Shown: positions 1 through 7,491 of the stretch, in pieces
Layout: every line of letters begins with the position of its first letter
Position numbering within the stretch: the stretch's first letter is position 1
Origin: Bdellovibrionales bacterium
GTDB taxonomy: Bacteria > Bdellovibrionota > UBA2428
Direction of reading: 5' to 3'
Length of the DNA stretch: 64,000 nucleotides
NCBI GenBank assembly: GCA_018266335.1
Contig: JAFEAR010000094.1
Location: forward strand, 60,795-124,794
Notes under the pieces: generated by a model
What the model saw: the letters and a program-made list of their open reading frames with translations, nothing else
What the model was told of the DNA's origin: nothing
Database searches by the model: none
Made by a program: the position numbers and the translations under genes

Positions 1-91
1 TGGCGTTAACGCGAACCTGATCGGGCATGTCTACCAGTGATTTCACAACGAATTCGATTAGGGATACCAAATGGTTTTCTTGATCGGACAT
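1..91 (-). CDS. khpA: KhpA-type KH-domain RNA-binding protein (N-terminal fragment)
   Basis: The frame opens at the ATG at 91-89 and runs off the left edge, so only about 30 residues are visible. They include IEFVVKSLVDMPDQVRVNA, which fits the start of the small KH protein KhpA (YlqC/UPF0109 family), where a block of the type VEFxxKxLVDxPDxVRVN is characteristic. Family members bind RNA, often with the partner KhpB, and are only about 75-90 residues long, so most of the gene lies outside the window. A GAGGTG Shine-Dalgarno is six bases before the ATG. The gene is divergent from the dap operon. The truncation is the main uncertainty. Confidence 0.7.
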   Translation of the reverse strand, partial: MSDQENHLVSLIEFVVKSLVDMPDQVRVNA

Positions 92-127
92 GCTCTTCAC
101 CTCAACTTGTATTCCGCAGTAACGAAC

Positions 128-157
128 TTAATACGCAGCGCTAAACTGTGCTATTTA
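128..157 (+). promoter_or_regulatory. Candidate promoter of the lptM-like/dapFAB operon
   Basis: TTAATA (128-133) and TATTTA (152-157) are 18 bases apart, and the second is preceded by TGC, giving an extended -10 look. The predicted start of transcription would fall at or a base or two before the ATG at 166, and no Shine-Dalgarno is visible before that ATG, so the first gene may be leaderless. The -35 match is weak. Confidence 0.3.
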
Positions 158-165
158 ACATTAAC

Positions 166-345
166 ATGGGTCGTCTTAACTCAAAACTGACTTGCATGCT
201 TCTCGTTCTCCTCGGCCTAGTGCGTTGCGGCGTCAAACTTCCGCCCAAACCCCAGCACGAACAAATGGGGCCCCTCTCGAGTTACGAAAAGCCTTCCCCT
301 TCCGAAGAAAAAGCGAAGGACGGACAGAAAGACAAAACCCCATGA
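166..345 (+). CDS. Small LptM-like (YifL-like) lipoprotein upstream of dapF
   Basis: 59 residues: a basic start (MGRLNSK), a hydrophobic stretch and then VRCGVKLPPKP, followed by a charged, Pro/Lys-rich tail. In enterobacteria the lipoprotein LptM (YifL), which helps mature the LPS translocon LptDE, is encoded directly upstream of dapF and has the same short plan with CGLKGP after the lipid cysteine. Both the position (ATGA overlap with dapF) and the CGxK..P block agree. Odd point: the residue before the cysteine is Arg, not the usual Gly/Ala/Ser, so lipidation is uncertain. A GTG at 148 is an alternative start, but the ATG at 166 fits the hydrophobic signal better. Assignment is by analogy. 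Confidence 0.55.
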   Translation: MGRLNSKLTCMLLVLLGLVRCGVKLPPKPQHEQMGPLSSYEKPSPSEEKAKDGQKDKTP

Positions 346-1181
346 AAAGTAGCTTGGACTTTTTCAAAGTTGAAGCTGCCGGCAACGACTTCATTCTTAT
401 TCCACAGTCGCCCCAAGGCCTGCCCTGGCTACAGGACTCAAAGGCAAGCTCCCGAATTCAAGCGCTCTGCCATGCCCATACGGGGATCGCCGCAGATGGT
501 CTGCTCTGCGTTTGGCCAGAGGGGGGCGCCTGGCAATGGCGCTTTTGGAATTCCGACGGGTCCGAAGCCGACATGTGCGGGAACGCCGCCCGGGCCGTTA
601 CCCTTTGGCTAGCCCAAACTCTACCGCCTGGCTCGGATCTTAGCTGGCAAGCAAGTCGGACGGTGGTTCACGGTCGCCTCGACTCGCAAGGCCGGCCCGA
701 AGTTCGCTGGTCTTTTCCCCAAACCGTAATGGCTCCTCCGCAAGACATCCGCGAAGCGGCCAAGAATTTGGCGGGCGAAAATCTAGATCGCATTTTTTTG
801 GTGAATTCCGGCGTCCCCCACTTGGTGTTGTTGGGCCGCGGCCTTTGGCCAGCCCACGTGCGCACCAGCACCGCCCCCTTTCTACGCTCCCACCCTTCAC
901 TCGGATCCGCCGGCGCCAATGTCACCTTCGTTGCGCAACCTCACTTTGAAACCGTTAGCTTCGAACGCGGCGTAGAAGCCGAAACACTGGCCTGCGGAAG
1001 CGGGGCCATGGCCGCCTTTTTAGCCCTCGAGTCCTTAGGGGCGCCCTTTGCCGGACGACCGCTGCAATTTAAATTTCCTGGCGGAACGCTCCAAGTTTCG
1101 CGGCAGACCGACGGAGTTTGGCTTGCCGGTCCGGCCCGCATCGTTTTCAAAGGACAAACCAACGTGGAGAATTTTGAATGA
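342..1181 (+). CDS. dapF: Diaminopimelate epimerase DapF
   Basis: Converts LL-2,6-diaminopimelate to meso-DAP, the precursor of lysine and the cross-linking residue of peptidoglycan. At 279 residues it has normal family length. The two catalytic cysteines are present: Cys79 in SDGSEADMCGNAARA and Cys218 in ETLACGSGA. The N-terminal GNDF block and the TGIAADG block are also recognisable. The segment before Cys218 reads ERGVEAET, one residue longer than the usual RGxGET. The start at 342 overlaps the stop of the upstream small gene (ATGA), and its own stop overlaps the dapA start in the same way, so the genes are translationally coupled. A longer frame from 192 exists but its extra residues do not look like DapF. 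Confidence 0.96.
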   Translation: MKSSLDFFKVEAAGNDFILIPQSPQGLPWLQDSKASSRIQALCHAHTGIAADGLLCVWPEGGAWQWRFWNSDGSEADMCGNAARAVTLWLAQTLPPGSDLSWQASRTVVHGRLDSQGRPEVRWSFPQTVMAPPQDIREAAKNLAGENLDRIFLVNSGVPHLVLLGRGLWPAHVRTSTAPFLRSHPSLGSAGANVTFVAQPHFETVSFERGVEAETLACGSGAMAAFLALESLGAPFAGRPLQFKFPGGTLQVSRQTDGVWLAGPARIVFKGQTNVENFE

Positions 1182-2083
1182 GCACAACCTCCCTCAAACA
1201 ACCCGCCGACTGGGCCGGCGTTTGGACGGCCCTCATTACTCCCCTGCGGCACGGACCTAAACTCGATCACCGCAGTCTGGAAGCCCTCATAAACGCGCAA
1301 ATTCAGCAGGGTGCACGCGGACTCGTGATTGCCGGTTCCACCGGTGAAGGCTCCCTGCTAGGCACCGCCCTCTACACCGAACTGTTACAAACGGCGCAGA
1401 AAATTGCGGCCGGACGCATCCCCTTAGTTGCGGGGCTGGGCATTGGCGGAACGGACGCCTGCTTACAAAACTTAGAAATTGCTCAGCGTCACGGTTACAA
1501 CGGCGTGCTCGCCTCGCCCCCCGCGTACATCAAAACGCCCCAGCGCGGCCTCGTAACGCATTTTCTGCGCATCGCCGAAGGCGGCATTCCGCTGTGCCTT
1601 TACGAAGTTGCTGGCCGTGCGGCCTCATCGCTCGAGGTAAACACCATCGTCGAAATCGTGGATGGGGCACAAGGCAAAGTGCCCGCCCTGAAGGATGCTT
1701 CGGGCGACGTGAATCGCACACGCGCCCTCCACTCTCGTCTGGGTGGCCGACTCGCCCAACTCACCGGCGACGACCCCACTTATTCGTCTTTCTTGCAAGC
1801 GGGCGGCGTGGGAGTCATCAGCGTAGTGAGCCACGTGGCACTGCCCGCGATGGTAAAAATTTTGGAATTGGTTCACGCAAATAAATTTGCGCTCGCCGAC
1901 GCCGAACAAGCGCGCTTGCTGCCACTCATCGAAGCCCTCTTCTGGGAATCCAACCCTATTCCCACCAAATCGCTGCTCGCCGCCCAGGGAAAAATCGCCG
2001 AAGCTACCTTCTGCGCTCCCCTCTGCGGCATGAAACCGGATCTCCTCGAAAAACTGCAAAAATTAGCCAAGGAAAGCGCATGA
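1178..2083 (+). CDS. dapA: 4-hydroxy-tetrahydrodipicolinate synthase DapA
   Basis: Condenses pyruvate with aspartate semialdehyde, the first committed step of DAP/lysine synthesis in the cytoplasm. The 301-residue TIM-barrel protein shows GSTGEG (53-58), the catalytic tyrosine in LYEVAGRA (Tyr142) and the Schiff-base lysine in PALKDASGD (Lys172). It overlaps dapF by four bases upstream and dapB by four bases downstream, in the order dapF-dapA-dapB. The Arg usually found in the YNVPxRT block is conserved here as YEVAGRA. No sign of truncation. Confidence 0.95.
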   Translation: MSTTSLKQPADWAGVWTALITPLRHGPKLDHRSLEALINAQIQQGARGLVIAGSTGEGSLLGTALYTELLQTAQKIAAGRIPLVAGLGIGGTDACLQNLEIAQRHGYNGVLASPPAYIKTPQRGLVTHFLRIAEGGIPLCLYEVAGRAASSLEVNTIVEIVDGAQGKVPALKDASGDVNRTRALHSRLGGRLAQLTGDDPTYSSFLQAGGVGVISVVSHVALPAMVKILELVHANKFALADAEQARLLPLIEALFWESNPIPTKSLLAAQGKIAEATFCAPLCGMKPDLLEKLQKLAKESA

Positions 2084-2766
2084 GCACACTCCCTCCCCTT
2101 CGTTGTCGCCTTATCGGAGCTTCGGGCCGCATGGGCCACGCGCTCATTGCGTTGTTAGAAAGCGACGCGGCGCTGGCCAAGCGATTCATCATTCAGGACC
2201 AAGGCCCCTGCGATGTGGTTATTGATTTTTCGGCGCCCGAAGGCAGTCTCGCAGCCGCGCGCGTGTGCGCCACGGAAAAAGTTCCCATGTTGGTTTGCAC
2301 CACTGGATTCACTCCGGTGCAAAAGGAAGAACTCACCACAATTCTCGCCGGCACCACGTGGGCTTTCACTCCCAACACGAGTCCGGGAGTCCTGGCCCTG
2401 CACGAAGCCGTGCGCGCCGCTCTGAATGTATTGCCCGCCGGGTACACGGTGAGCATCGTGGAATCGCACCACGCGCAGAAAAAAGACAAGCCCAGTGGCA
2501 CCGCCAAATCCCTGGCCGAAGCCATCGCCTCCGCCGGAAAGGAAAGCGACATTCACTCCCTCCGCGGCGGCAGCGATGCCGGCACGCACACCGTCACGCT
2601 CGCCGGCCATGGAGAAAGTTTGGAGTTCACTCACCGGGCTCAGGACCGTAGCTTGTTTGCTCGCGGCGCCTTTGAGCTGGCCGCAAAACTACATGCGGCT
2701 GCCAAACATTCGGCCCTCAACAAACGCAGTCCGCTTTCTGCGCACGATCTCTACAGTCTGCGCTGA
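2080..2766 (+). CDS. dapB: 4-hydroxy-tetrahydrodipicolinate reductase DapB
   Basis: Reduces the DapA product with NAD(P)H in DAP synthesis. The N-terminal Rossmann motif is GASGRMG, followed by DVVIDFS, and the catalytic and substrate-binding block ESHHAQKKDKPSGTA contains the two histidines, the lysine and the SGTA loop of the family. It has 228 residues, at the short end of the range (enterobacterial enzymes have about 270; thermophile enzymes about 215). The start overlaps the dapA stop (ATGA). The last 16 bases overlap the convergent membrane protein gene at 2751-3443. Confidence 0.94.
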   Translation: MSTLPPLRCRLIGASGRMGHALIALLESDAALAKRFIIQDQGPCDVVIDFSAPEGSLAAARVCATEKVPMLVCTTGFTPVQKEELTTILAGTTWAFTPNTSPGVLALHEAVRAALNVLPAGYTVSIVESHHAQKKDKPSGTAKSLAEAIASAGKESDIHSLRGGSDAGTHTVTLAGHGESLEFTHRAQDRSLFARGAFELAAKLHAAAKHSALNKRSPLSAHDLYSLR

Positions 2767-3443
2767 AGCGCCAAATCCGAAGCACTCACGGACGTTAAAA
2801 TCAGCAGCGGCCACGCGGCCCAGCCGATAATCGGAACGAGAGTGAAGAGGGCCGGCCCCAGACCCACGCCCAGCGCAAAGTTCCAGCGGGGATTTTCTAA
2901 AAAGGCGGGAATGTCTTCGCCATTCTGCCGGCACAGGCGACGCGCAGTGGCCAACGATTCGCTCCCCATGGACCACGCAAAAATTAAAACGCCCACCGGC
3001 ATCAGAAACGGAATGAGCAGCAACGGCCAAGCCACCAGCGAAAGCACCACTCCGCGCAGCGTTCGAAACCATTCGCCCCGCCGATCCGACCATAAAGCCG
3101 GTCGCAAGCCCACGACCTTAATGCCCCGGAGCGCCGACAAAAGTCCGCGCTCATCGACGGAGGAAGCAGACAAAGCGCCCATCAAAGAAACGGTCAGCGT
3201 TCCGGAAATAAAGAGCACCACCAGCACCCAAAGAATGGCCGCCACATTGGACCACCATCCCTGGCCCAAATGCGCAATCAACGCGGCGCCGCCCAAGAGC
3301 ACTCCCACGAGCAACAGTACGGCCAAGAAAAAACATTTCTTGAGTGCCCGCCAGAACCAAGCGCGCAAATCCGGAAACGCAACTACGCGTACCAAAGAGG
3401 ACACAAAGAGCCGCACGCCCGATCCCCATCCGAGTTCGTTCAC
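2751..3443 (-). CDS. EI24/CysZ-like integral membrane protein
   Basis: 230 residues with about four strongly hydrophobic segments, among them LAVLLLVGVLLGGAALIAHL and a late block, ALFTLVPIIGWAAWPLLILT. The latter resembles the last conserved segment of EI24-domain proteins (CysZ and relatives), which sit in the inner membrane; CysZ moves sulfate. The substrate here cannot be read from sequence. The start is GTG at 3443 and overlaps the stop of sua5 (GTGA), making it the last gene of the long minus-strand run. Its 3' end overlaps dapB on the other strand. Confidence 0.6.
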   Translation of the reverse strand: MNELGWGSGVRLFVSSLVRVVAFPDLRAWFWRALKKCFFLAVLLLVGVLLGGAALIAHLGQGWWSNVAAILWVLVVLFISGTLTVSLMGALSASSVDERGLLSALRGIKVVGLRPALWSDRRGEWFRTLRGVVLSLVAWPLLLIPFLMPVGVLIFAWSMGSESLATARRLCRQNGEDIPAFLENPRWNFALGVGLGPALFTLVPIIGWAAWPLLILTSVSASDLALQRRL

Positions 3444-4474
3444 GCGCCACCGCCCTTACCGGCCGCACGGCGCAAGCGATCGTTGATCGCCAATCCCAAT
3501 CCGGAATCGGGGCCCTTGAGGGCGTAGATTCGCTGCAAACCTTCGCCATCGAGAGCACGCATGTCGCGAAAAAGGTGCGCGGCGGCTTCTACGTCCGATC
3601 CCGTCTCGGACAACACGACAACTCGACGCCAAGGTAATTGGACCCAGGTTTTTTCATTCGCCTTGCGCGGAGGCGCAATCAACAGGAGCGCCGATTGCGC
3701 GGCTTCCCCATGAATGGTCGCCGAAGGCACCGCGGTGTCTTCAACAAAAATCAAAGGGGTGCGCGGAGCATAGTGCGAGGCCAGCAAACCCGGAGCCGAA
3801 GCCGCCGCTACGCTAACCGGCGCCTTCGCCACCATTTCAATTCCGGGACCGGCAACCGCACCCAACGACTCCCAGGCAATCGCGCCGGGGCGCAGAAGGA
3901 CGAGTCGCGTGGGATCGGAAGCATCCACGATAGTGCTTTCCACTCCGTGCTGACAAATGCCGCCATCCACCACGGCCTCGAGACCGTAGGGACCTAACTC
4001 GCGCACAACATCGTCCGCACTCGTGGGCGAAATGCGTCCAAAGCGATTGGCGCTGGGGGCGGCCAGCGGCTCGCCTAACAGCGTCAGCAGATGACGAAAA
4101 ACCGGGTGCGCCGGCGAGCGCAGCGCCACCAACGGACTGCCCGAGGTGCACAGATCAGAGACTGCCGGTCGTTTTTTGAATAAAATCGTGAGGGGGCCTG
4201 GCCAAAATTTTTGGATGAGCCGCTGCTGCAGCTCGTTCACTTCCGTCACAAGTTGCGCCGCAGACTCTGCATTTAAAACATGAACAATGAGCGGATCAAA
4301 ATGGGGCCGAGCCTTGAGCGAAAAAATACGCGAGAGCGCCAAGTCGCTACCGATTCGCGCGGCTAATCCGTAAACGGTTTCCGTGGGCAGGGCTACGGGT
4401 TCGTTACGCTGCAGAATGCGCAGCGCCGCCAGATCCTGCCCGGAACGTTGCGGATCGAGAATCAAACAACTCAT
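3440..4474 (-). CDS. sua5: Threonylcarbamoyl-AMP synthase, Sua5 type
   Basis: Makes threonylcarbamoyl-AMP from threonine, bicarbonate and ATP for the t6A37 modification of ANN-decoding tRNAs. Residues about 20-200 form the YrdC domain, with the signature blocks ALPTETVYGLAA and IFSLKARPHFDPLIVH and the SAN block in PLAAPSANRFGR. The extra C-terminal half, with LLASHYAPRTPL as linker, is the Sua5 domain, so this is the long TsaC2/Sua5 form rather than short TsaC. The gene lies 13 bases after the patatin-like lipoprotein gene in the same operon. Confidence 0.93.
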   Translation of the reverse strand: MSCLILDPQRSGQDLAALRILQRNEPVALPTETVYGLAARIGSDLALSRIFSLKARPHFDPLIVHVLNAESAAQLVTEVNELQQRLIQKFWPGPLTILFKKRPAVSDLCTSGSPLVALRSPAHPVFRHLLTLLGEPLAAPSANRFGRISPTSADDVVRELGPYGLEAVVDGGICQHGVESTIVDASDPTRLVLLRPGAIAWESLGAVAGPGIEMVAKAPVSVAAASAPGLLASHYAPRTPLIFVEDTAVPSATIHGEAAQSALLLIAPPRKANEKTWVQLPWRRVVVLSETGSDVEAAAHLFRDMRALDGEGLQRIYALKGPDSGLGLAINDRLRRAAGKGGGA

Positions 4475-4487
4475 GCGCGCACAAAAC

Positions 4488-5609
4488 TCAGTGGAAGAAA
4501 ATTTTGTTTTCGTCGCGATTTAAAAAAGTGTTGCCTACGCGCCGGCCTTCGAGCAGCCATTCGCGACGTTTTTCAAATTTTTGCACTTCGCTCGCGTCGC
4601 GGCCGCGGGGAGCAAGATCGACCAAAACCCATCGCGTTCCATCGCCCAAAGTTCCGCTGGCCGGCACGGCCGCATCGCTGCGTTCCGCCATCACTTCTTC
4701 CCAACCTTTGCTCCCCGCGCGTTCTTGGGCCGTACGGGTACGGAGCACAATCCAACCCGCAAAAGGGGCTTTGCTGCGATCGATGCCCGCCGAAAAAGCT
4801 TCGAGCTCGGCCGGCAGGGGAGTGCCGGCGGCTAGCCCGGAATAAACGGTGCCTTCAATTTTTTCGACGCCCAGAACGGGCAACTGAAACTGCTGCCAGA
4901 GCGCCGAAGTTAAATCGCTACTGCGCCCCGAAACAAGGTGCGAAGGCTGGCTCGCAGTAACGACCGCGCAGTCCGCGGGCAAAGCAAGTTTTTCAAAATT
5001 CTGTACCGGCAATAAGCGGTGCATGTCTTCTTCAAATTTTTTGCGCGAAGTTCCGCCGGTGAGTTTTCCGAGCAAGCCACTGCGGGGCAAATGCTCCCAG
5101 CTGGTCCACTTGAAAGTTTGCCACTCTCCACTGTTGCCGCTGTTTTCGATGGCCCAAGAAATGGCTACCCAGCAACCAAAGCCCGTGCCCACAACCTTCG
5201 CGGGTTTCCAACCGGCCTTTTCGAGTTCCTGCAAAAATCCCAGCGCTGCAATGGCTTCCAAGCCTGCTCCATCAATCCAAACGGCAAAAGATTTATTGGG
5301 TGCCAGAGCGGGCGGCGGCAATTCCACGGGCGCTACGGGCGTTGTCGCGCCGGGCGCGACGGCCGTGACTCCCTCCACCACGGGGGCCGGAGCGGGCGCT
5401 TCCGCCACGGGAGCAGGTGCGGGCGTAGGCGGTCGCAAATCTTGCACGGCTTCGCTCTTCGTGGGCGTCGCCTCGTTCGGTGCGGAGGAACGCTGCTGTG
5501 TGATCGTGTTTTTACTGGCGCAAGCGGCGAGCAAGCAGAGCGAGAGAACAAACGCTCCGCGCACCGGCCCTTTGGTTACGCGCTCTAAATTTTTTCTTTG
5601 CGAATCCAT
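4488..5609 (-). CDS. Patatin-like lipoprotein that has lost its catalytic residues
   Basis: 373 residues. The N-terminus has a signal and lipobox (LLAAC, Cys30) followed by a long Ala/Pro-rich linker to about residue 105. The remainder looks like a patatin (phospholipase A) fold: WIDGAGLEAIAALGFLQELE matches the oxyanion-hole and first-helix block, and AKVVGTGFGCWVAISWA matches the nucleophile elbow. The elbow reads G-T-G-F-G, with Gly143 where the catalytic Ser belongs, and the DGG of the dyad aspartate is replaced by SGL near residues 257-259. It is therefore probably a non-catalytic, envelope-anchored relative. The start overlaps the tlyA stop by 25 bases. Confidence 0.6.
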   Translation of the reverse strand: MDSQRKNLERVTKGPVRGAFVLSLCLLAACASKNTITQQRSSAPNEATPTKSEAVQDLRPPTPAPAPVAEAPAPAPVVEGVTAVAPGATTPVAPVELPPPALAPNKSFAVWIDGAGLEAIAALGFLQELEKAGWKPAKVVGTGFGCWVAISWAIENSGNSGEWQTFKWTSWEHLPRSGLLGKLTGGTSRKKFEEDMHRLLPVQNFEKLALPADCAVVTASQPSHLVSGRSSDLTSALWQQFQLPVLGVEKIEGTVYSGLAAGTPLPAELEAFSAGIDRSKAPFAGWIVLRTRTAQERAGSKGWEEVMAERSDAAVPASGTLGDGTRWVLVDLAPRGRDASEVQKFEKRREWLLEGRRVGNTFLNRDENKIFFH

Positions 5610-6364
5610 GCCAGAAACTCCTTATTCCCGTCGCCACCTTCAATGGGACTCTCAATGAGGTCCATCCAGCGCAGCGAAGAGTCTTGATCTACTAAAGATT
5701 TTACACCGAGAATCGCTTCCTCGCGAAACTCGGGCTTGCGAACAATGCCGCCGGGAGCCTTCTTGGGTCCTACTTCGAATTGGGGTTTGATGAGCACAAT
5801 CCACGAAGCTCCGGGGGCGAGCCAGGCTGATACCTGCGCAACCACTTTGGTCACCGAAATAAAGGACACATCGGTGACGATGAGATCAAAGGGCGGCGTC
5901 ACTCCAGCGGCCTGCCAGGTTGCGGCGTCCATGCGCAGCACATGGTGCTGCTCGAGCGAGAGCACGCGTGGATCGCTCCGTAATCGTTCGTGCAATTGAT
6001 TCGTGCCCACGTCGAGGGCCACAACCTTGCGGGCACTGTGTTCCAACAGCACCTGCGTAAACCCGCCAGTGCTGGCGCCAAAATCGAGCGCCCAAACTCC
6101 CTGCACCGGAATTTGACTCCAAACTTTGAGGGCCTGCCGAAGTTTTTGAGCACCACGGCCTACATCGCGGGCAGAAAGACTTTCGAGTTCCAGCTCGGCC
6201 TCGACCGGCAACATTTGTCCGGCCTTGCGTACCACCTCACGCTCGGCCTTGCCGGGCAGGCGCACGAACACTTCGCCCGCCATGATGCAGGCCTGCGCTT
6301 TGGTTCGGGACTCTACAAGTCCGCGAGCCACCACGAGTTCGTCGGCGCGACTTTTTGCGGCCAT
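5585..6364 (-). CDS. tlyA: TlyA-family rRNA 2'-O-methyltransferase
   Basis: 259 residues with an N-terminal S4 RNA-binding domain (RADELVVARGLVESRTKAQ... MAGEVFV) and a C-terminal FtsJ/RrmJ-like SAM methyltransferase (VWALDFGASTGGFTQVLLE as SAM motif I, DLIVTDVSFIS as motif IV, and the LIKPQFE block). TlyA proteins methylate ribose in 16S and 23S rRNA at the subunit interface and were once annotated as hemolysins. Catalytic Asp and Lys candidates are in place. It lies 18 bases downstream of ispA. Confidence 0.92.
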   Translation of the reverse strand: MAAKSRADELVVARGLVESRTKAQACIMAGEVFVRLPGKAEREVVRKAGQMLPVEAELELESLSARDVGRGAQKLRQALKVWSQIPVQGVWALDFGASTGGFTQVLLEHSARKVVALDVGTNQLHERLRSDPRVLSLEQHHVLRMDAATWQAAGVTPPFDLIVTDVSFISVTKVVAQVSAWLAPGASWIVLIKPQFEVGPKKAPGGIVRKPEFREEAILGVKSLVDQDSSLRWMDLIESPIEGGDGNKEFLAWIRKEKI

Positions 6365-6382
6365 GTTGTTACGAAACCCTTC

Positions 6383-7267
6383 CTAAACAGTGCGATGAAC
6401 AAAAAATTCCAGGAGCGAAGCCGTCGCCGCACTTTGAAAACCTAGTGCTTGCGCCTCGCGCGCTAACTCGGATTGTAAACGAACTGCGAGCTGACGCGTA
6501 GCTTCGAGCCCGAGCAAGTTAACAAAGTTCGGACCTTCATCGCCCTTCGCATCGGTGAGCGGATTAGCATCGAGGACATCGTCGACAACCTGAAACAAAA
6601 GTCCCAACTTAACGCCCCAGACCCGGGCGGCATTTAGCGTGGCGGGCTGCGGAGATTCGGTGGCGGCTAAGTAACCCAGTGCCAGGGCCGCGCCGAAGAG
6701 CGCCCCCGTTTTAAGATCGTGATTACGAGTCAGTGAATCGACGGTGTAGGCGCGTGATTTAAGATCTAAATCCATCATCTGGCCGGCCACCATGCCCGCG
6801 CCACCGGCCGCGCGACTTAGCTCGCCCACGGCACAGATTTGCGCGCGCGGCGAGACGGCCGATTGGGCGAGAATTTCAAACGCGCCCGTCAGCAGCGCAT
6901 CGCCCGCCAGCACGGCCACAGCCTCGCCTTCGATGCGGTGAAGCGTGGGGCGACCGCGGCGAAAATCGTCGTTGTCCATGCAGGGCAAGTCGTCGTGTAC
7001 GAGCGAATAGCTGTGGACAAATTCCAGCGCGAGCGCCAAATCCAGGGCCCCCTGCGGAGGTCTTCCGTCATTGCCGCTCCACTGCGCATAACTCCAAAAA
7101 ATGAGCGCCGGGCGAGCCGCCTTGCCTCCGCCCGTCACGACGTAACGCGCAGAAGATTCCATGCGTGGGTGCCACGCGAGCGAATGCAAAACGGTGTTTA
7201 AATGGGCATCCACCCACCCGCGCACGCGCGGCAGGAATTGCGCAAAGGAATCAGAGGGGTTTTTCAA
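6383..7267 (-). CDS. ispA: Short-chain polyprenyl diphosphate synthase (farnesyl/geranylgeranyl type)
   Basis: Condenses isopentenyl diphosphate with allylic primers, giving FPP or GGPP for quinone, undecaprenyl and terpenoid synthesis. The first aspartate-rich motif, SLVHDDLPCMDNDDFRRGRPT, is the bacterial DDxxxxD form, and the second is FQVVDDVLD. The 294-residue length and the GGGKAARPAL block near residue 45 are typical of IspA. The start is a TTG at 7267 that overlaps the end of xseB; the same xseB-ispA pairing is common in bacteria. Product chain length cannot be fixed from sequence alone. Confidence 0.9.
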   Translation of the reverse strand: MKNPSDSFAQFLPRVRGWVDAHLNTVLHSLAWHPRMESSARYVVTGGGKAARPALIFWSYAQWSGNDGRPPQGALDLALALEFVHSYSLVHDDLPCMDNDDFRRGRPTLHRIEGEAVAVLAGDALLTGAFEILAQSAVSPRAQICAVGELSRAAGGAGMVAGQMMDLDLKSRAYTVDSLTRNHDLKTGALFGAALALGYLAATESPQPATLNAARVWGVKLGLLFQVVDDVLDANPLTDAKGDEGPNFVNLLGLEATRQLAVRLQSELAREAQALGFQSAATASLLEFFVHRTV

Positions 7268-7454
7268 CGAGTTCTCCGGATGTCGACTCGATGATTTCTT
7301 TCACCCGAAGCTCTGCATCCTGCAGTGTCTTGGAACACTTGCGCACTAGCTGGATGCCTTCGTTGAAAAGTTCCAGCGTTTTTTCTAGAGCGAGATCGCC
7401 CGCTTCCATTTTCTTAGCGATTTCGTCGAGTTTTTTGATGTCTTCGTCGATCAT
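7251..7454 (-). CDS. xseB: Exodeoxyribonuclease VII small subunit
   Basis: 67 residues, starting at the ATG at 7454. The KKLDEIAKKMEAGDLALEKT stretch followed by LELFNEGIQLVRKCSKTLQDAE is the two-helix hairpin of XseB, which coats the large subunit XseA in the single-strand exonuclease. XseA is not in the window. A longer frame to 7523 exists, but XseB proteins begin close to this methionine. The 3' end overlaps the ispA start by 17 bases. Confidence 0.9.
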   Translation of the reverse strand: MIDEDIKKLDEIAKKMEAGDLALEKTLELFNEGIQLVRKCSKTLQDAELRVKEIIESTSGELVEKPL

Positions 7455-7491
7455 AGCGTGGGCCCAAAGTTCGTCGAGCCCACCGGCCCTG

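Noticed and set aside
192..341. Upstream extension of the dapF frame by 50 codons
   Set aside because: The added residues are low complexity and overlap the small gene at 166-345. DapF starts at the ATG at 342, placed in an ATGA overlap.
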